Below are positions 9,880-18,421 of a DNA stretch of 64,000 bases, in pieces. The stretch lies in contig NZ_FTOV01000002.1 of the NCBI RefSeq assembly GCF_900156825.1, positions 1 to 64,000 of the forward strand. The letters are read 5' to 3'. Each line of letters starts with the position of its first letter. Position 1 is the stretch's first letter. The position numbers were made by a program, and so were the translations under genes. The notes under the pieces were generated by a model, which ran no database searches, was not told the DNA's origin, and saw only the letters and a list, made by a program, of their open reading frames with translations. This DNA is from Chryseobacterium gambrini. GTDB taxonomy: Bacteria > Bacteroidota > Bacteroidia > Flavobacteriales > Weeksellaceae.

Positions 9880-10704
9880 TTATAAGCTTACTCTTACAAA
9901 TCCTGTAACTTTAAGATCTCCGTTTACAGACTTCACATAATCAGCAACAGACATGCTGCTGTCTTTAATGAAATCCTGGTGTACCAAAGTATTGTCTTTG
10001 TAGAATCTCTGCATTTTACCTTTAAGGATATTATCGATAATGTTTGCAGGTTTACCTTCTTCTACAAGTTTGTGTCTTTCGATTTCCAATTCTTTATCAA
10101 TCGTTTCCTGAGAAACAGAAGTCTCATCAAGAGCAATTGGATTCATCGCAGCAGCCTGCATAGAAACAGATTTTGCAACTTCGTCTGCTCCTTCTACTTT
10201 TGCAGAAAGAGAAGTGATGGCAGCGATTTTGTTTCCAGCGTGGATGTAAGCTCCTAAATAAGGACCTGTAATTCTTTCGAATGCACCGATCTCGATTTTT
10301 TCACCGATAACACCTGTTTGCTCGATTAATTTTTCAGCAACAGTGATTCCGTGGAAATCTGTAGCCAATAATTCTTCTTTAGAAGCAGCAAAAATTGCCA
10401 TTTCAGCCAATTCATAAGCTAGCTCGATGAAAGCTTCGTTTTTACCTACGAAGTCAGTCTCACAGTTTAAAGAGATAATAGCACCTAACGTGTTATCTTC
10501 GTTTACTCTGGCGATTACTGCACCTTCAGTAGACTCTCTGTCAGCTCTGTTAGCAGCAACTTTCTGTCCTTTTTTTCTAAGGATATCTACCGCTTTTTCG
10601 AAATCTCCTTCAGCTTCAACTAAAGCTTTTTTGCAGTCCATCATACCTGCACCTGTTTGGTTTCTCAATTTTGCTACGTCTGCAGCAGCTGGTGTATAAG
10701 ACAT
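9880..10704 (-). CDS. tsf: Translation elongation factor Ts (274 aa)
   Basis: Guanine-nucleotide exchange factor that reloads EF-Tu with GTP in the cytoplasm. The N-terminal UBA-like part has the typical KLRNQTGAGMMDCKKALVEA segment, then FEKAVDILRKKG and the core with NCETDFVGKNEAF; length fits the long family form. In most bacteria tsf follows rpsB; here the upstream neighbour is a divergent unrelated gene, so tsf appears to have its own promoter (TATCTTTG at 10774-10767) and terminator. Identification is firm. Confidence 0.97.
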   Translation of the reverse strand: MSYTPAAADVAKLRNQTGAGMMDCKKALVEAEGDFEKAVDILRKKGQKVAANRADRESTEGAVIARVNEDNTLGAIISLNCETDFVGKNEAFIELAYELAEMAIFAASKEELLATDFHGITVAEKLIEQTGVIGEKIEIGAFERITGPYLGAYIHAGNKIAAITSLSAKVEGADEVAKSVSMQAAAMNPIALDETSVSQETIDKELEIERHKLVEEGKPANIIDNILKGKMQRFYKDNTLVHQDFIKDSSMSVADYVKSVNGDLKVTGFVRVSL

Positions 10705-10766
10705 AATATCTATTATTTTTTTTATTTAAGATTAGTATTAATTTTTAGCTTAATTTTAAAGCGATG

Positions 10767-10774
10767 CAAAGATA
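10767..10774 (-). promoter_or_regulatory. -7 promoter box TATCTTTG for tsf
   Basis: TAnnTTTG match in the 145-bp divergent gap, about 63 bases before the tsf ATG. The -33 position holds TTTT rather than TTTG, so the match is partial. Confidence 0.5.
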
Positions 10775-10849
10775 ATGATTTTAATGATAAACTAAAAAAT
10801 GACTTTTTGCGTTATTTGTATATTTAATAAATTTTTAAATGCTTACTTA

Positions 10850-11548
10850 ATGAAAAAAATATTTCTCCTCATATTTTTATGCATTTTCACTCTCGGATTT
10901 TCGCAAAAAAAGAAAAAAACGAAATCCAAAGGCATCGTGGAAAAGGAAACCGCCATCATTTATACAGAAAATGATGCGGAAACCACTGCGGAAGCAAGAG
11001 TGATTGCGGGATTCCTGAAACAAAATCCCGGACATGCCAAAACAGATTATTTCAAAAGAAAACTAATTGCCATCATCACGGCAGGAAATTCTCCTGAAGC
11101 CAAGCCAACCATTAAAGCGTTGAGTGAAGATAAAATAAAGCAGATGGTTTTGGATAACAACAGCCTGAACAATTCTAAAACCATTGCAGCCAATGCTTCC
11201 AAAGCAGAAAGAACCGTAAACTACGCGAGTGTTGCCGGATCGGCTAAAAAATCTTCCGGAGCAAGCGAACAGAACAAAAAGACAGCAGCCATGCTAACGC
11301 ATCTTTTTAATAATGATCCGATGGATAAGGAAGCTTACATCAATATTAAAAACAGGTCTAAATGTAATCTGATTGTAAAGATCAATGGAAAAAAATATTA
11401 TAATCTGGATGTTCCGGCAAACGGACAGAATTTTCTATTGGTAGAGAAAGGTGAATATATTTTAACCACAATGGTTTGTGATGCCAAATATTCGTCCCTG
11501 AAAAAGATCAATAAAGATATTGAGATCGAATTGAATCTGAGTGAATAA
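10850..11548 (+). CDS. Small secreted protein of unknown function (232 aa)
   Basis: Start set at the ATG of MKKIFLLIFLCIF because this gives a clean signal peptide (cleavage near LGFSQ); the longer reading adds 17 residues before it. The mature part begins with a lysine run (KKKKTKSKG), has an alanine-rich, charged middle, and ends in a compact domain (residues about 160-232: INIKNRSKCNLIVKING, NLDVPANGQNFLLVEKGEY) that looks like a small beta-sandwich. It resembles a family seen in Chryseobacterium (possibly DUF6759), recalled but not verified. Function unknown; likely periplasmic or surface. It shares a bidirectional terminator with accA. Confidence 0.7.
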   Translation: MKKIFLLIFLCIFTLGFSQKKKKTKSKGIVEKETAIIYTENDAETTAEARVIAGFLKQNPGHAKTDYFKRKLIAIITAGNSPEAKPTIKALSEDKIKQMVLDNNSLNNSKTIAANASKAERTVNYASVAGSAKKSSGASEQNKKTAAMLTHLFNNDPMDKEAYINIKNRSKCNLIVKINGKKYYNLDVPANGQNFLLVEKGEYILTTMVCDAKYSSLKKINKDIEIELNLSE

Positions 11549-11570
11549 TTGAATAGAGAAAAGAGCTAAA

Positions 11571-11607
11571 AAAAACCGGTTAAGAAGATTTTTCTTAACC
11601 GGTTTTT
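11571..11607. terminator. Bidirectional terminator between the secreted-protein gene and accA
   Basis: Perfect 16-bp stem: AAAAACCGGTTAAGAA (11571-11586), 5-base loop, TTCTTAACCGGTTTTT (11592-11607). T-runs on both strands serve the two convergent genes. Confidence 0.9.
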
Positions 11608-11612
11608 ATATT

Positions 11613-12569
11613 TTATCCTTTAAATTGCCCCATCGCAATGAATTTCTCCTGTCTCTGGGTTTCAAGTTCTTTTCCAGTGAATTTTGAAAAGGCTTTGATG
11701 TTCTGCAATATTGAATTTTTAAGGTTCAGATACGTTGTTTCCGGATCGTAATGCGCTCCGCCAAGAGGTTCTTCCACAATTCCGTCGATGAATTTTTCTC
11801 TTAAAGCATCTTTCGGAGTCAGGTTCAGAGCGTTTGCCGCATCTTCTTTATGATCCCAGTTTCTCCAAAGGATAGATGAACAGCTTTCCGGTGCAATTAC
11901 CGTATACCATGTGTTTTCCAACATATATACTTTGTTTCCTACACCAATTCCTAATGCTCCGCCACTCGCTCCTTCACCAATAATGTAAGTGAAAATAGGC
12001 GTTTTAAGCATCGTCATTTCGAAAATGTTTCTTGCAATTGCTTCTCCCTGTCCTCTTTCTTCCGCTTCAAGACCAGGATAAGCTCCTGGTGTATCTACCA
12101 AAGTAATTACAGGAATTCTGAATTTTTCTGCAAGCTTCATCAGTCTCAAAGCTTTTCTGTATCCTTCAGGATTCGGCATTCCGAATCTTCTGTGCTGTCT
12201 TTCTTTTGTAGTTCTTCCTTTCTGAGTTCCGATGATCATTACTTTCTGACCGTCCAAGGTTGCTAAACCACCGATCATGGCAGGATCATCTGCGAAATTT
12301 CTGTCTCCGTGAAGTTCTAAGAAACTGCCTTTATCCACCATTCCGTGGATATAGTCCAGTGTGTAAGGACGATCCGGATGACGGGAAAGTTGTACTCTTT
12401 GCCAAGGGGTAAGATTTCCATAGATTTCTTTTTTCTTTTCTATGATTTTATCCTCGATCTGGCTACATGCTAATTTTACATCAACACCACTTTCTTCTCC
12501 TACTAAAGAACAGGTTTGGTATTGGTCCATTAATTCTTTTATAGGAAGTTCGAAACTTAAATATTCCAT
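11613..12569 (-). CDS. accA: Acetyl-CoA carboxylase carboxyltransferase subunit alpha (318 aa)
   Basis: Alpha half of the carboxyltransferase that moves CO2 from carboxybiotin to acetyl-CoA, the first step of fatty acid synthesis. Length and motifs are typical: [45 protein letters not shown], and the [12 protein letters not shown] oxyanion/CoA loop. The partner accB and accC genes lie at 19.9-21.8 kb; accD is not in the window. A TAAATTTG box (12599-12592) sits about 23 bases before the ATG, so it is probably transcribed apart from gltX. Confidence 0.97.
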   Translation of the reverse strand: MEYLSFELPIKELMDQYQTCSLVGEESGVDVKLACSQIEDKIIEKKKEIYGNLTPWQRVQLSRHPDRPYTLDYIHGMVDKGSFLELHGDRNFADDPAMIGGLATLDGQKVMIIGTQKGRTTKERQHRRFGMPNPEGYRKALRLMKLAEKFRIPVITLVDTPGAYPGLEAEERGQGEAIARNIFEMTMLKTPIFTYIIGEGASGGALGIGVGNKVYMLENTWYTVIAPESCSSILWRNWDHKEDAANALNLTPKDALREKFIDGIVEEPLGGAHYDPETTYLNLKNSILQNIKAFSKFTGKELETQRQEKFIAMGQFKG

Positions 12570-12616
12570 TCTTGAAGTAAATTAAATCTTTCAAATTTAT
12601 GAAAAATTATCAAAAT

Positions 12617-14122
12617 CTATTTAAAATTATTGATGGCATTGTTTATTCTGGAGATAGTTTCCTCTTTTCCAAGAAGTTCCATGATGTCCGGAACATCTGG
12701 TCCTTTCAGTTCTCCAACCAACGATAAACGTAAAGGCATCATCACTTTACCCATTCCCAAACCTTTATTTTCCGCGAAATCATGAACCGTCTGCTTAAGA
12801 TTTTCAGCATTAAAATCAGCTTCTTCAAGATTTGAAGCCAATTCCCCTAAAATTGCCGAAGTTTCATCATTCCATGCTTTTTTAGATGCTTTTTCATCAT
12901 AAGAAGTGGGGGCTTCGAAGAAAAACTTTCCGTTTTCATAGATATCTTTTGGGAAAGTAGCTCTTTCCTTCATCAGCTTAATCACTTTTAACAGTTTGTC
13001 ATCTGACAATGTTAAATTTAAATCTGAATTTTTAAGAATATTCAGTAAATCTTCATCCGAAGTTTTCTGGATGTACTGATGATTGAACCATTCTGCTTTT
13101 TCCTTGCTGAATCTTGCTCCGGCTTTATGAACTTTATTCAGATCAAATTCTTTTGCCATTTCATCCAGAGATAAAATTTCTTTATCGTCTGCAGGAGACC
13201 AGCCCAAAAGTGCAACCATATTGATGAAAGCTTCAGGCAGATATCCGCTTTCTCTGTATCCTTTGGAAACATTTCCTGTTGCAGGATCTGTAAAATTCAA
13301 AGGAAATACAGGGAACCCGAATTTATCGCCGTCTCTTTTGCTTAGTTTTCCTTTTCCTTCAGGCTTCAAAATCAAAGAAAGATGGGCAAACTGAGGCGCT
13401 TCCCAACCCATTGCTTCATATAATAAAGTATGCAGTCCCAGAGAAGGCAGCCATTCTTCACCACGGATAACGTGAGAAATTTCCATTTCGTGGTCATCAA
13501 TGATGTTGGCGAAATGATAAGTCGGCATTCCATCGTTTTTTACAAGAACTTTATCGTCTAAAGTATTGGTATTCACAGAAGAATTTCCTCTGATGATATC
13601 CACAAGATTTAATGTTCTGTCGATCGGCATTTTGAATCTCACAACATACGGCGTTTTTTCGTCCAGTAATCTCTGAACTTCCTCTTCAGAAAGTGCAATA
13701 CTGTTTCTCAAACGGTTTCTTGATTTATTGTCATAAGAAAAAACGTCTCCTCTTGCCTCATATTCTGCACGGATCGCGTCCAGTTCTTCTGCTGTATCAA
13801 AAGCGATATAAGCATAATCTGTTTTTAAGATCTGCTCTGTATATTTATCGTAAATATGTCTTCTTTCAGATTGTCTGTACGGAGCGAATGTTCCTCCTTT
13901 TTTCGGGCTTTCATCGGCAATAATTCCGCACCATTCAAGGGCTTCTTCAATGTATTCTTCTGCTCCTTCAACGTATCTTGCGGTATCTGTATCTTCAATT
14001 CTCAATACAAATTCACCTCCCTGGTTTTTAGCAAAAAGATAATCGTATAATGCGGTTCTTACGCCTCCTAAATGTAAAGGTCCCGTAGGACTTGGAGCAA
14101 AACGTACTCTTACTTTGTCCAT
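12617..14122 (-). CDS. gltX: Glutamate--tRNA ligase (501 aa)
   Basis: Class I aminoacyl-tRNA synthetase that charges tRNA-Glu. The start is the ATG of MDKVRVRFAPSPTG, seven codons inside the longest reading, since this puts the HIGH-type motif (HLGG, residues 17-20) at the usual distance. The second class I motif is KLSKR near residue 260. The C-terminal helical anticodon-binding part (GMGKVMMPLRLSLVG) is complete. A TAAATTTG box at 14148-14141 gives a short leader of roughly 15 bases. Confidence 0.97.
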   Translation of the reverse strand: MDKVRVRFAPSPTGPLHLGGVRTALYDYLFAKNQGGEFVLRIEDTDTARYVEGAEEYIEEALEWCGIIADESPKKGGTFAPYRQSERRHIYDKYTEQILKTDYAYIAFDTAEELDAIRAEYEARGDVFSYDNKSRNRLRNSIALSEEEVQRLLDEKTPYVVRFKMPIDRTLNLVDIIRGNSSVNTNTLDDKVLVKNDGMPTYHFANIIDDHEMEISHVIRGEEWLPSLGLHTLLYEAMGWEAPQFAHLSLILKPEGKGKLSKRDGDKFGFPVFPLNFTDPATGNVSKGYRESGYLPEAFINMVALLGWSPADDKEILSLDEMAKEFDLNKVHKAGARFSKEKAEWFNHQYIQKTSDEDLLNILKNSDLNLTLSDDKLLKVIKLMKERATFPKDIYENGKFFFEAPTSYDEKASKKAWNDETSAILGELASNLEEADFNAENLKQTVHDFAENKGLGMGKVMMPLRLSLVGELKGPDVPDIMELLGKEETISRINNAINNFK

Positions 14123-14307
14123 TTTAAATAAAAATTTTTGCAAATTTACTTAAACTAATATAAAAAGGTACATTTATTTGCGATAAACTAATTTTAATCA
14201 TCTATTTGAACGATTTAATTTTCTAAGTGTAAAAATCAATTAAAATAATATTCTTTTCGAAAAATAACAGATATAATGCTGTATTTTTGTGGAGTTTTAA
14301 ATTCACC

Positions 14308-15243
14308 ATGGCACAAGTTAAAAAACAAAATAAGTTATCCTTTTATATTCAGGGATTTGCACGAGGATTATTTCCTGTAAAATCTTTTGAAAAAAAAATT
14401 GATGATCTCTATAAAACCGTTTCCAAAGAACAGCTTACAACAGTTGAAAGAAGAGTAGATTACTACAACAAAATTTCATCGGAAACCCAAGTAAATCATT
14501 CAGGAACTACAATCGCAGATCTTTTGAAGCCTAAAACTCCGAAAGCCTACTATTTTGATACTTATGAGTATGCAAGATATTTTCCAAAGGATTTAAAAAT
14601 AGATTTTGCATTTGGTGATGTCAATACCATCCTTGATTTTCCCAAAATAACGAAAAGCCGTCCTATTCACGGAAATAATGAAAACAATATTTTACTGAAT
14701 CTGGACAAAGCAAGACATTTCGTCTCTGTAAAGGACAGTCTGAATTTTTCTGAAAAGAAAAATATTATGATCGGCAGAGCGGCAGTTCATCAGGAACACC
14801 GAAAAAGATTTTATGAAAAATATTTTAACAATCCGCTTTGTGATCTCGGACAGGTTAATAAAAACGGAAATCAGGAGTGGATAAAACCTAAGATTTCTAT
14901 CGGGGAGCATTTAAAAAGTAAATTTATTTTAAGCCTTGAAGGAAATGATGTTGCCACGAATTTAAAATGGATCATGTCTTCTAATTCTATTGCCGTTTCG
15001 CCGCCTTTAAAGATGGAAACATGGTATATGGAAGGAACTTTAAAACCAGATGTACATTTTATCGGGATTGATGAGAATTATGAAAATCTTGAGGAAAAGC
15101 TTCAGTATTACATCGATCATGAAAATGAAGCTCTGGAAATAATCAGAAATGCCAAAGAATACAGAGCGCAGTTTAATGATAAAAATGTTGAAAATTTAAT
15201 ATCACTTTTGGTATTGAAAAAATATTTTGACTACATTCGCTAA
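14308..15243 (+). CDS. Glycosyltransferase family 90 (CAP10/LpsA-like) (311 aa)
   Basis: Resembles the CAP10/LpsA sugar transferases of LPS and capsule synthesis. Seen: KNIMIGRAAVHQEHRKRFYEK and the C-terminal hallmark block KFILSLEGNDVATNLKWIMSS...PPLKMETWYMEG, with the conserved glycine/asparagine and the glutamate of the LEG motif. ATG at 14308 is preferred to a TTG at 14287 that adds seven residues. A TATTTTTG box at 14282-14289 lies just upstream and covers that TTG. The stop is 16 bases before a cupin gene, so the two probably form an operon. Donor and acceptor sugars are not predictable. Confidence 0.82.
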   Translation: MAQVKKQNKLSFYIQGFARGLFPVKSFEKKIDDLYKTVSKEQLTTVERRVDYYNKISSETQVNHSGTTIADLLKPKTPKAYYFDTYEYARYFPKDLKIDFAFGDVNTILDFPKITKSRPIHGNNENNILLNLDKARHFVSVKDSLNFSEKKNIMIGRAAVHQEHRKRFYEKYFNNPLCDLGQVNKNGNQEWIKPKISIGEHLKSKFILSLEGNDVATNLKWIMSSNSIAVSPPLKMETWYMEGTLKPDVHFIGIDENYENLEEKLQYYIDHENEALEIIRNAKEYRAQFNDKNVENLISLLVLKKYFDYIR

Positions 15244-15259
15244 AAATTATTAGACAGAT

Positions 15260-15604
15260 ATGCTAGAAATCGGAGAAAGACCTTGGGGAAAATATTATGT
15301 TTTAGCGGATGAACCACATTATAAGCTGAAAAGAATAGAAGTAAATCCGGGGCAGAAATTATCTTACCAGTATCATCATAAAAGACAGGAACAGTGGACG
15401 ATTATTGAAGGTAATGCGACCATCGTTCTGGATGATAAGGAGATCAGTTTATCTTACGGTGAAAGTATTTTTATACCTCTTGGTGCGAAACACAGAATAA
15501 TGAATCTTTCGGATAAGCCGGTCGTTTTTATTGAAGTACAGACCGGAACGTATTTCGGAGAGGACGATATTGTGAGACTCGAGGATGAATATGACAGGAA
15601 TTAA
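15260..15604 (+). CDS. Mannose-6-phosphate isomerase type II-like cupin (114 aa)
   Basis: A single cupin domain equal to the C-terminal isomerase part of the two-domain mannose-1-phosphate guanylyltransferase/isomerase enzymes, here free-standing. Seen: GERPWGKYYVLADEPHYKLK, the metal-binding YQYHHKRQEQW (two His, Glu-type set), and GESIFIPLGAKHRI with the fourth histidine. Likely interconverts fructose-6-P and mannose-6-P, or epimerises a related sugar for the neighbouring glycosyltransferase. Its 16-base spacing from the GT90 gene supports joint expression. Confidence 0.8.
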   Translation: MLEIGERPWGKYYVLADEPHYKLKRIEVNPGQKLSYQYHHKRQEQWTIIEGNATIVLDDKEISLSYGESIFIPLGAKHRIMNLSDKPVVFIEVQTGTYFGEDDIVRLEDEYDRN

Positions 15605-15610
15605 GAATAA

Positions 15611-15640
15611 AAGGTTACAGATTGCTGTAGCCTTTTTTTA
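15611..15640. terminator. Terminator after the cupin gene, probably bidirectional
   Basis: Stem AAGGTTACAG (15611-15620), loop ATTG, CTGTAGCCTT (15625-15634) with one G-T pair, then seven T on plus; TTTTATT on minus serves the convergent GT2 gene. Confidence 0.85.
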
Positions 15641-16609
15641 TTACTTTTCCAGTTGTCTTTTGTTTTTGATTTTGTCGACAATATTTAAAATGAAAAAACG
15701 AACAGGATATTTCTTTTTCATTTCCTCTTTATATTTGTAGTAAAGGCTTTTGAAAAGATCCAGATTTTTACTGAAAATATCATGATGAACCTGAGATTCT
15801 TCCAAAATATGTTTATGTTTCTGATACGAGTTGGCAATTCTTTTTAACAGATGTTTATAATTTGAAAAGGTCTGTACATTAAAATCCAGGCTGAAAAATC
15901 GTAATAACGTATTTTTTTTCCTTTCGTTATTATCAAAAAATACACCTCCTACCTGTTGACTTTGATGCTGTCTGTAGTAAAACATTTTATCATCAATGAA
16001 ATCAAATCTATTTTCAGAAGCTGCTATTAATGCAATCCATTCATCATGGTGAAACTCCGGAACAAGAGGAAAAGGAATTGTTTTTTTTACAAAATCTTTT
16101 TTAATTGCCATTGTTGCACCGGTTGCGATATTTCCCGAAAAACTTATAATCTCAAAAAAGTCAATCTTAATATTTTTTGCCTTCATGAAACCTATAACAT
16201 CCCAAATGGTGATTACGTCCAAAAGCTTTCCATCATCATCAATCCCAAAACCATTAGAAGCAATGACTTCTGTTTCAGGATGATTTTCAAAATAATTTAG
16301 ATATTTTTCGACTTTATTCTCAACCCAGATATCGTCCTGATCGCTAAGAAATATAATTTCGTGGGTACACAACGAAATTGCCTTTTCGAAGTTTTTTACA
16401 CTTCTTAAATTTTTTTCGTTGATATGAATTTGAAATAGTTCGGGATATTTTTCTTTGTAAGAATTTAGTATTTCTACTGTAGCATCAGTCGATCTGTCAT
16501 CGCATACGATTATTTCATCAACAGGATGAGTCTGATTCAGGATTGAATCAATTTGTTTTTGTAAAAATTTTTCGCCGTTATAAGTGCATAATGCTACAGA
16601 AGTTTTCAA
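15641..16609 (-). CDS. Glycosyltransferase family 2 (322 aa)
   Basis: GT-A fold sugar transferase. Seen near the N-terminus: SVALCTYNGEKFLQKQIDSI, the nucleotide-binding CDDRSTDAT, and FLSDQDDIW, whose DQDD is the metal/nucleotide motif typical of rhamnosyltransferase-like GT2 enzymes. The C-terminal third is lysine-rich and helical, as in membrane-associated members. The reading begins with TTG (16609-16607); no in-frame ATG would keep the first beta strand, so TTG is likely the real start. Last gene of the rocD-led operon, 11 bases after the gene before it. Confidence 0.88.
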   Translation of the reverse strand: MKTSVALCTYNGEKFLQKQIDSILNQTHPVDEIIVCDDRSTDATVEILNSYKEKYPELFQIHINEKNLRSVKNFEKAISLCTHEIIFLSDQDDIWVENKVEKYLNYFENHPETEVIASNGFGIDDDGKLLDVITIWDVIGFMKAKNIKIDFFEIISFSGNIATGATMAIKKDFVKKTIPFPLVPEFHHDEWIALIAASENRFDFIDDKMFYYRQHQSQQVGGVFFDNNERKKNTLLRFFSLDFNVQTFSNYKHLLKRIANSYQKHKHILEESQVHHDIFSKNLDLFKSLYYKYKEEMKKKYPVRFFILNIVDKIKNKRQLEK

Positions 16610-16620
16610 ATAAATCTTTT

Positions 16621-17613
16621 TTAATTACTATTCAGAATATGCTTTATCCACTCAGTGAAAGAATATTTTTCTCTGATTTCATTGGGAAGTTCCACGAAAT
16701 CCTGTTTTAAAAAATGTTCTGCCTCATGAATGTTCTCATTCGAGAATACAAAGATATTATTAGGATTATAAAAATCATAATTTTTCACCAAAGGATTGTT
16801 GGTAATCAGTTTTTTCTGATATCCGACCGCTTCAAAAACCCTGAAGGAGACTCCGTTGTGCATTGAATTCTGAAAATCTAATATCACGTTGGATTGTTGC
16901 GTATTAAGGATACTGTCTTTAAAATCCATCCCTGATTTTGTGAAATGGACAGGAAAGTCACTATACTTTTTATAATACTTTGATTTGCTGCATATGATAT
17001 TAATGCTGCTTTTAAGACCAATCTTTTTAAAAATTAAAGATAGCTGCAGTAATTCATTAATACGGTCTTTCATAAAAGTTCCTACAAAAAAGATATCCTG
17101 TTTAATTTCTTTTTTCGGATGCAGGTAATCGAAGTAAAAATTATTAATAGGTTGTACATTAGGATACTTTTTTACATCGTTACTGTCAAAAACAAAAAAA
17201 CGATTAAAATAAGGAATCATATTTTCAGCCAACGGAAATCGCTTCATTCCATCCCATTGATAACCAACGGTATGATTGCTTTTAGATTTGATTTTTTGAA
17301 GCACATTTTCACTGAAAAGATCAGGTCTTACTACCAAAGCATAATCTGCAGATTCAATTCCGTTAAGAAAAGTAATTTGTGGACTTTCTTTTTCCAGTGC
17401 GGTGATTATGGCTTTATGAGTTTTATTCTTACTAAACGTTTTTTTATAAAGATGAATAAGAGAATCTTTGGTTTTAAGTTTGATCTTGGAATTATCATGC
17501 TTCACCAGATAGACTGTAAAGCCCAAAAACTCAAGATTTTCTTTAAAAACCTGAGGAAGTCCGAAATGATCCGGAACTGCTAATATGATGCTTTTATCTT
17601 TGAAGTTATTCAT
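16621..17613 (-). CDS. CgeB-like putative glycosyltransferase (330 aa)
   Basis: Looks like a GT-B type transferase of the CgeB/spore-protein-like group: an N-terminal Rossmann-like half (IILAVPDHFGLPQVFKENL), a middle YQWDGMKRFPL, KQDIFFVGTFMKDRINEL opening the second half, and FRVFEAVGYQKKLITNNPL, the usual donor-binding glutamate region of these enzymes. Sits between a DUF5672-like and a GT2 gene with 3- and 11-base gaps, so it belongs to the same sugar pathway. The specific reaction is unknown; the fold assignment is by motif resemblance only. Confidence 0.65.
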   Translation of the reverse strand: MNNFKDKSIILAVPDHFGLPQVFKENLEFLGFTVYLVKHDNSKIKLKTKDSLIHLYKKTFSKNKTHKAIITALEKESPQITFLNGIESADYALVVRPDLFSENVLQKIKSKSNHTVGYQWDGMKRFPLAENMIPYFNRFFVFDSNDVKKYPNVQPINNFYFDYLHPKKEIKQDIFFVGTFMKDRINELLQLSLIFKKIGLKSSINIICSKSKYYKKYSDFPVHFTKSGMDFKDSILNTQQSNVILDFQNSMHNGVSFRVFEAVGYQKKLITNNPLVKNYDFYNPNNIFVFSNENIHEAEHFLKQDFVELPNEIREKYSFTEWIKHILNSN

Positions 17614-17616
17614 GCT

Positions 17617-18414
17617 TTATATAGAATATCCTGCTTTAGAAAAGTAGGGTTTCCAAAATTCTCTCTCTTTATTCCATCTATGGCAGCCAAAAGGAAGCCT
17701 GCCATTATTGATCTCCAGTGCTTTCTGCTGCTTGTTTTCAATAGAAAATCCACACGCTTCTTTATAGTCTGGTTTAGAAAAATTAATTCCATTTCTTTCC
17801 GGCTCTATGCTGAAAAATACATCTTCAGCATAAAATTCACTTATATTTTCTTTCTTCAGATAAACATCTTTAACATCTGAAAGATTTTTTAATACTTCGA
17901 TAAATTTTTCGCGCTTTCTTAAAGATAAACCTCCGTTTCCGACTGCATTATAAAGTAAAGATTTGTCTTTCTGCGATTTTCCGTTGCCTTTGAAGTTGAT
18001 TAAAGCTTTTAATTTTGCCAAACCTCGGTCTGAAATCAGTTTGACCAAAGATATCTTCTCAGAACTTCTGATCCAGGGAGCGCCAATATAATCAAAATCT
18101 TTATTACACCAATCCAGAAGCTCGTCTTTAAACACGAAACAGTCGGTCTGATAAATCAGTAAATATTTTTCCGAAAAGCTGTTGTAGAAATCTACACTCA
18201 GCATAAGACGGTTGTAGCCGTGGATATTTTTAAAGTAAACATCATCAAAAGCCAAAAAACTGGATGTGAACTTTTCATAGTTGCTCACATCCAAACTTTC
18301 GGGATGAATAAACGTAATTTTGTGATTTTTTAAAATATGGAATGCCTGATTTATCGAAATCAGATCATCTGCATCAGGTGTTTTTTTGTATATCGGAATA
18401 ATAATTTCTACCAA
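17617..18414 (-). CDS. DUF5672-like putative glycosyltransferase (265 aa)
   Basis: Matches the DUF5672 pattern: YEKFTSSFLAF, HGYNRLMLSVDFY, then KYLLIYQTDCFVFKDEL (the DxD-like TDC segment), DWCNKDFDYIGAPW, and NGGLSLRKREKFIE. The family is thought to be a GT-A related sugar transferase; biochemical role is inference. The reading starts with TTG (18414-18412), seven bases after rocD, suggesting coupled translation. The C-terminus (PFGCHRWNKEREFWKPYF) is also typical. Confidence 0.75.
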   Translation of the reverse strand: MVEIIIPIYKKTPDADDLISINQAFHILKNHKITFIHPESLDVSNYEKFTSSFLAFDDVYFKNIHGYNRLMLSVDFYNSFSEKYLLIYQTDCFVFKDELLDWCNKDFDYIGAPWIRSSEKISLVKLISDRGLAKLKALINFKGNGKSQKDKSLLYNAVGNGGLSLRKREKFIEVLKNLSDVKDVYLKKENISEFYAEDVFFSIEPERNGINFSKPDYKEACGFSIENKQQKALEINNGRLPFGCHRWNKEREFWKPYFSKAGYSI

Positions 18415-18421
18415 AACAGGT

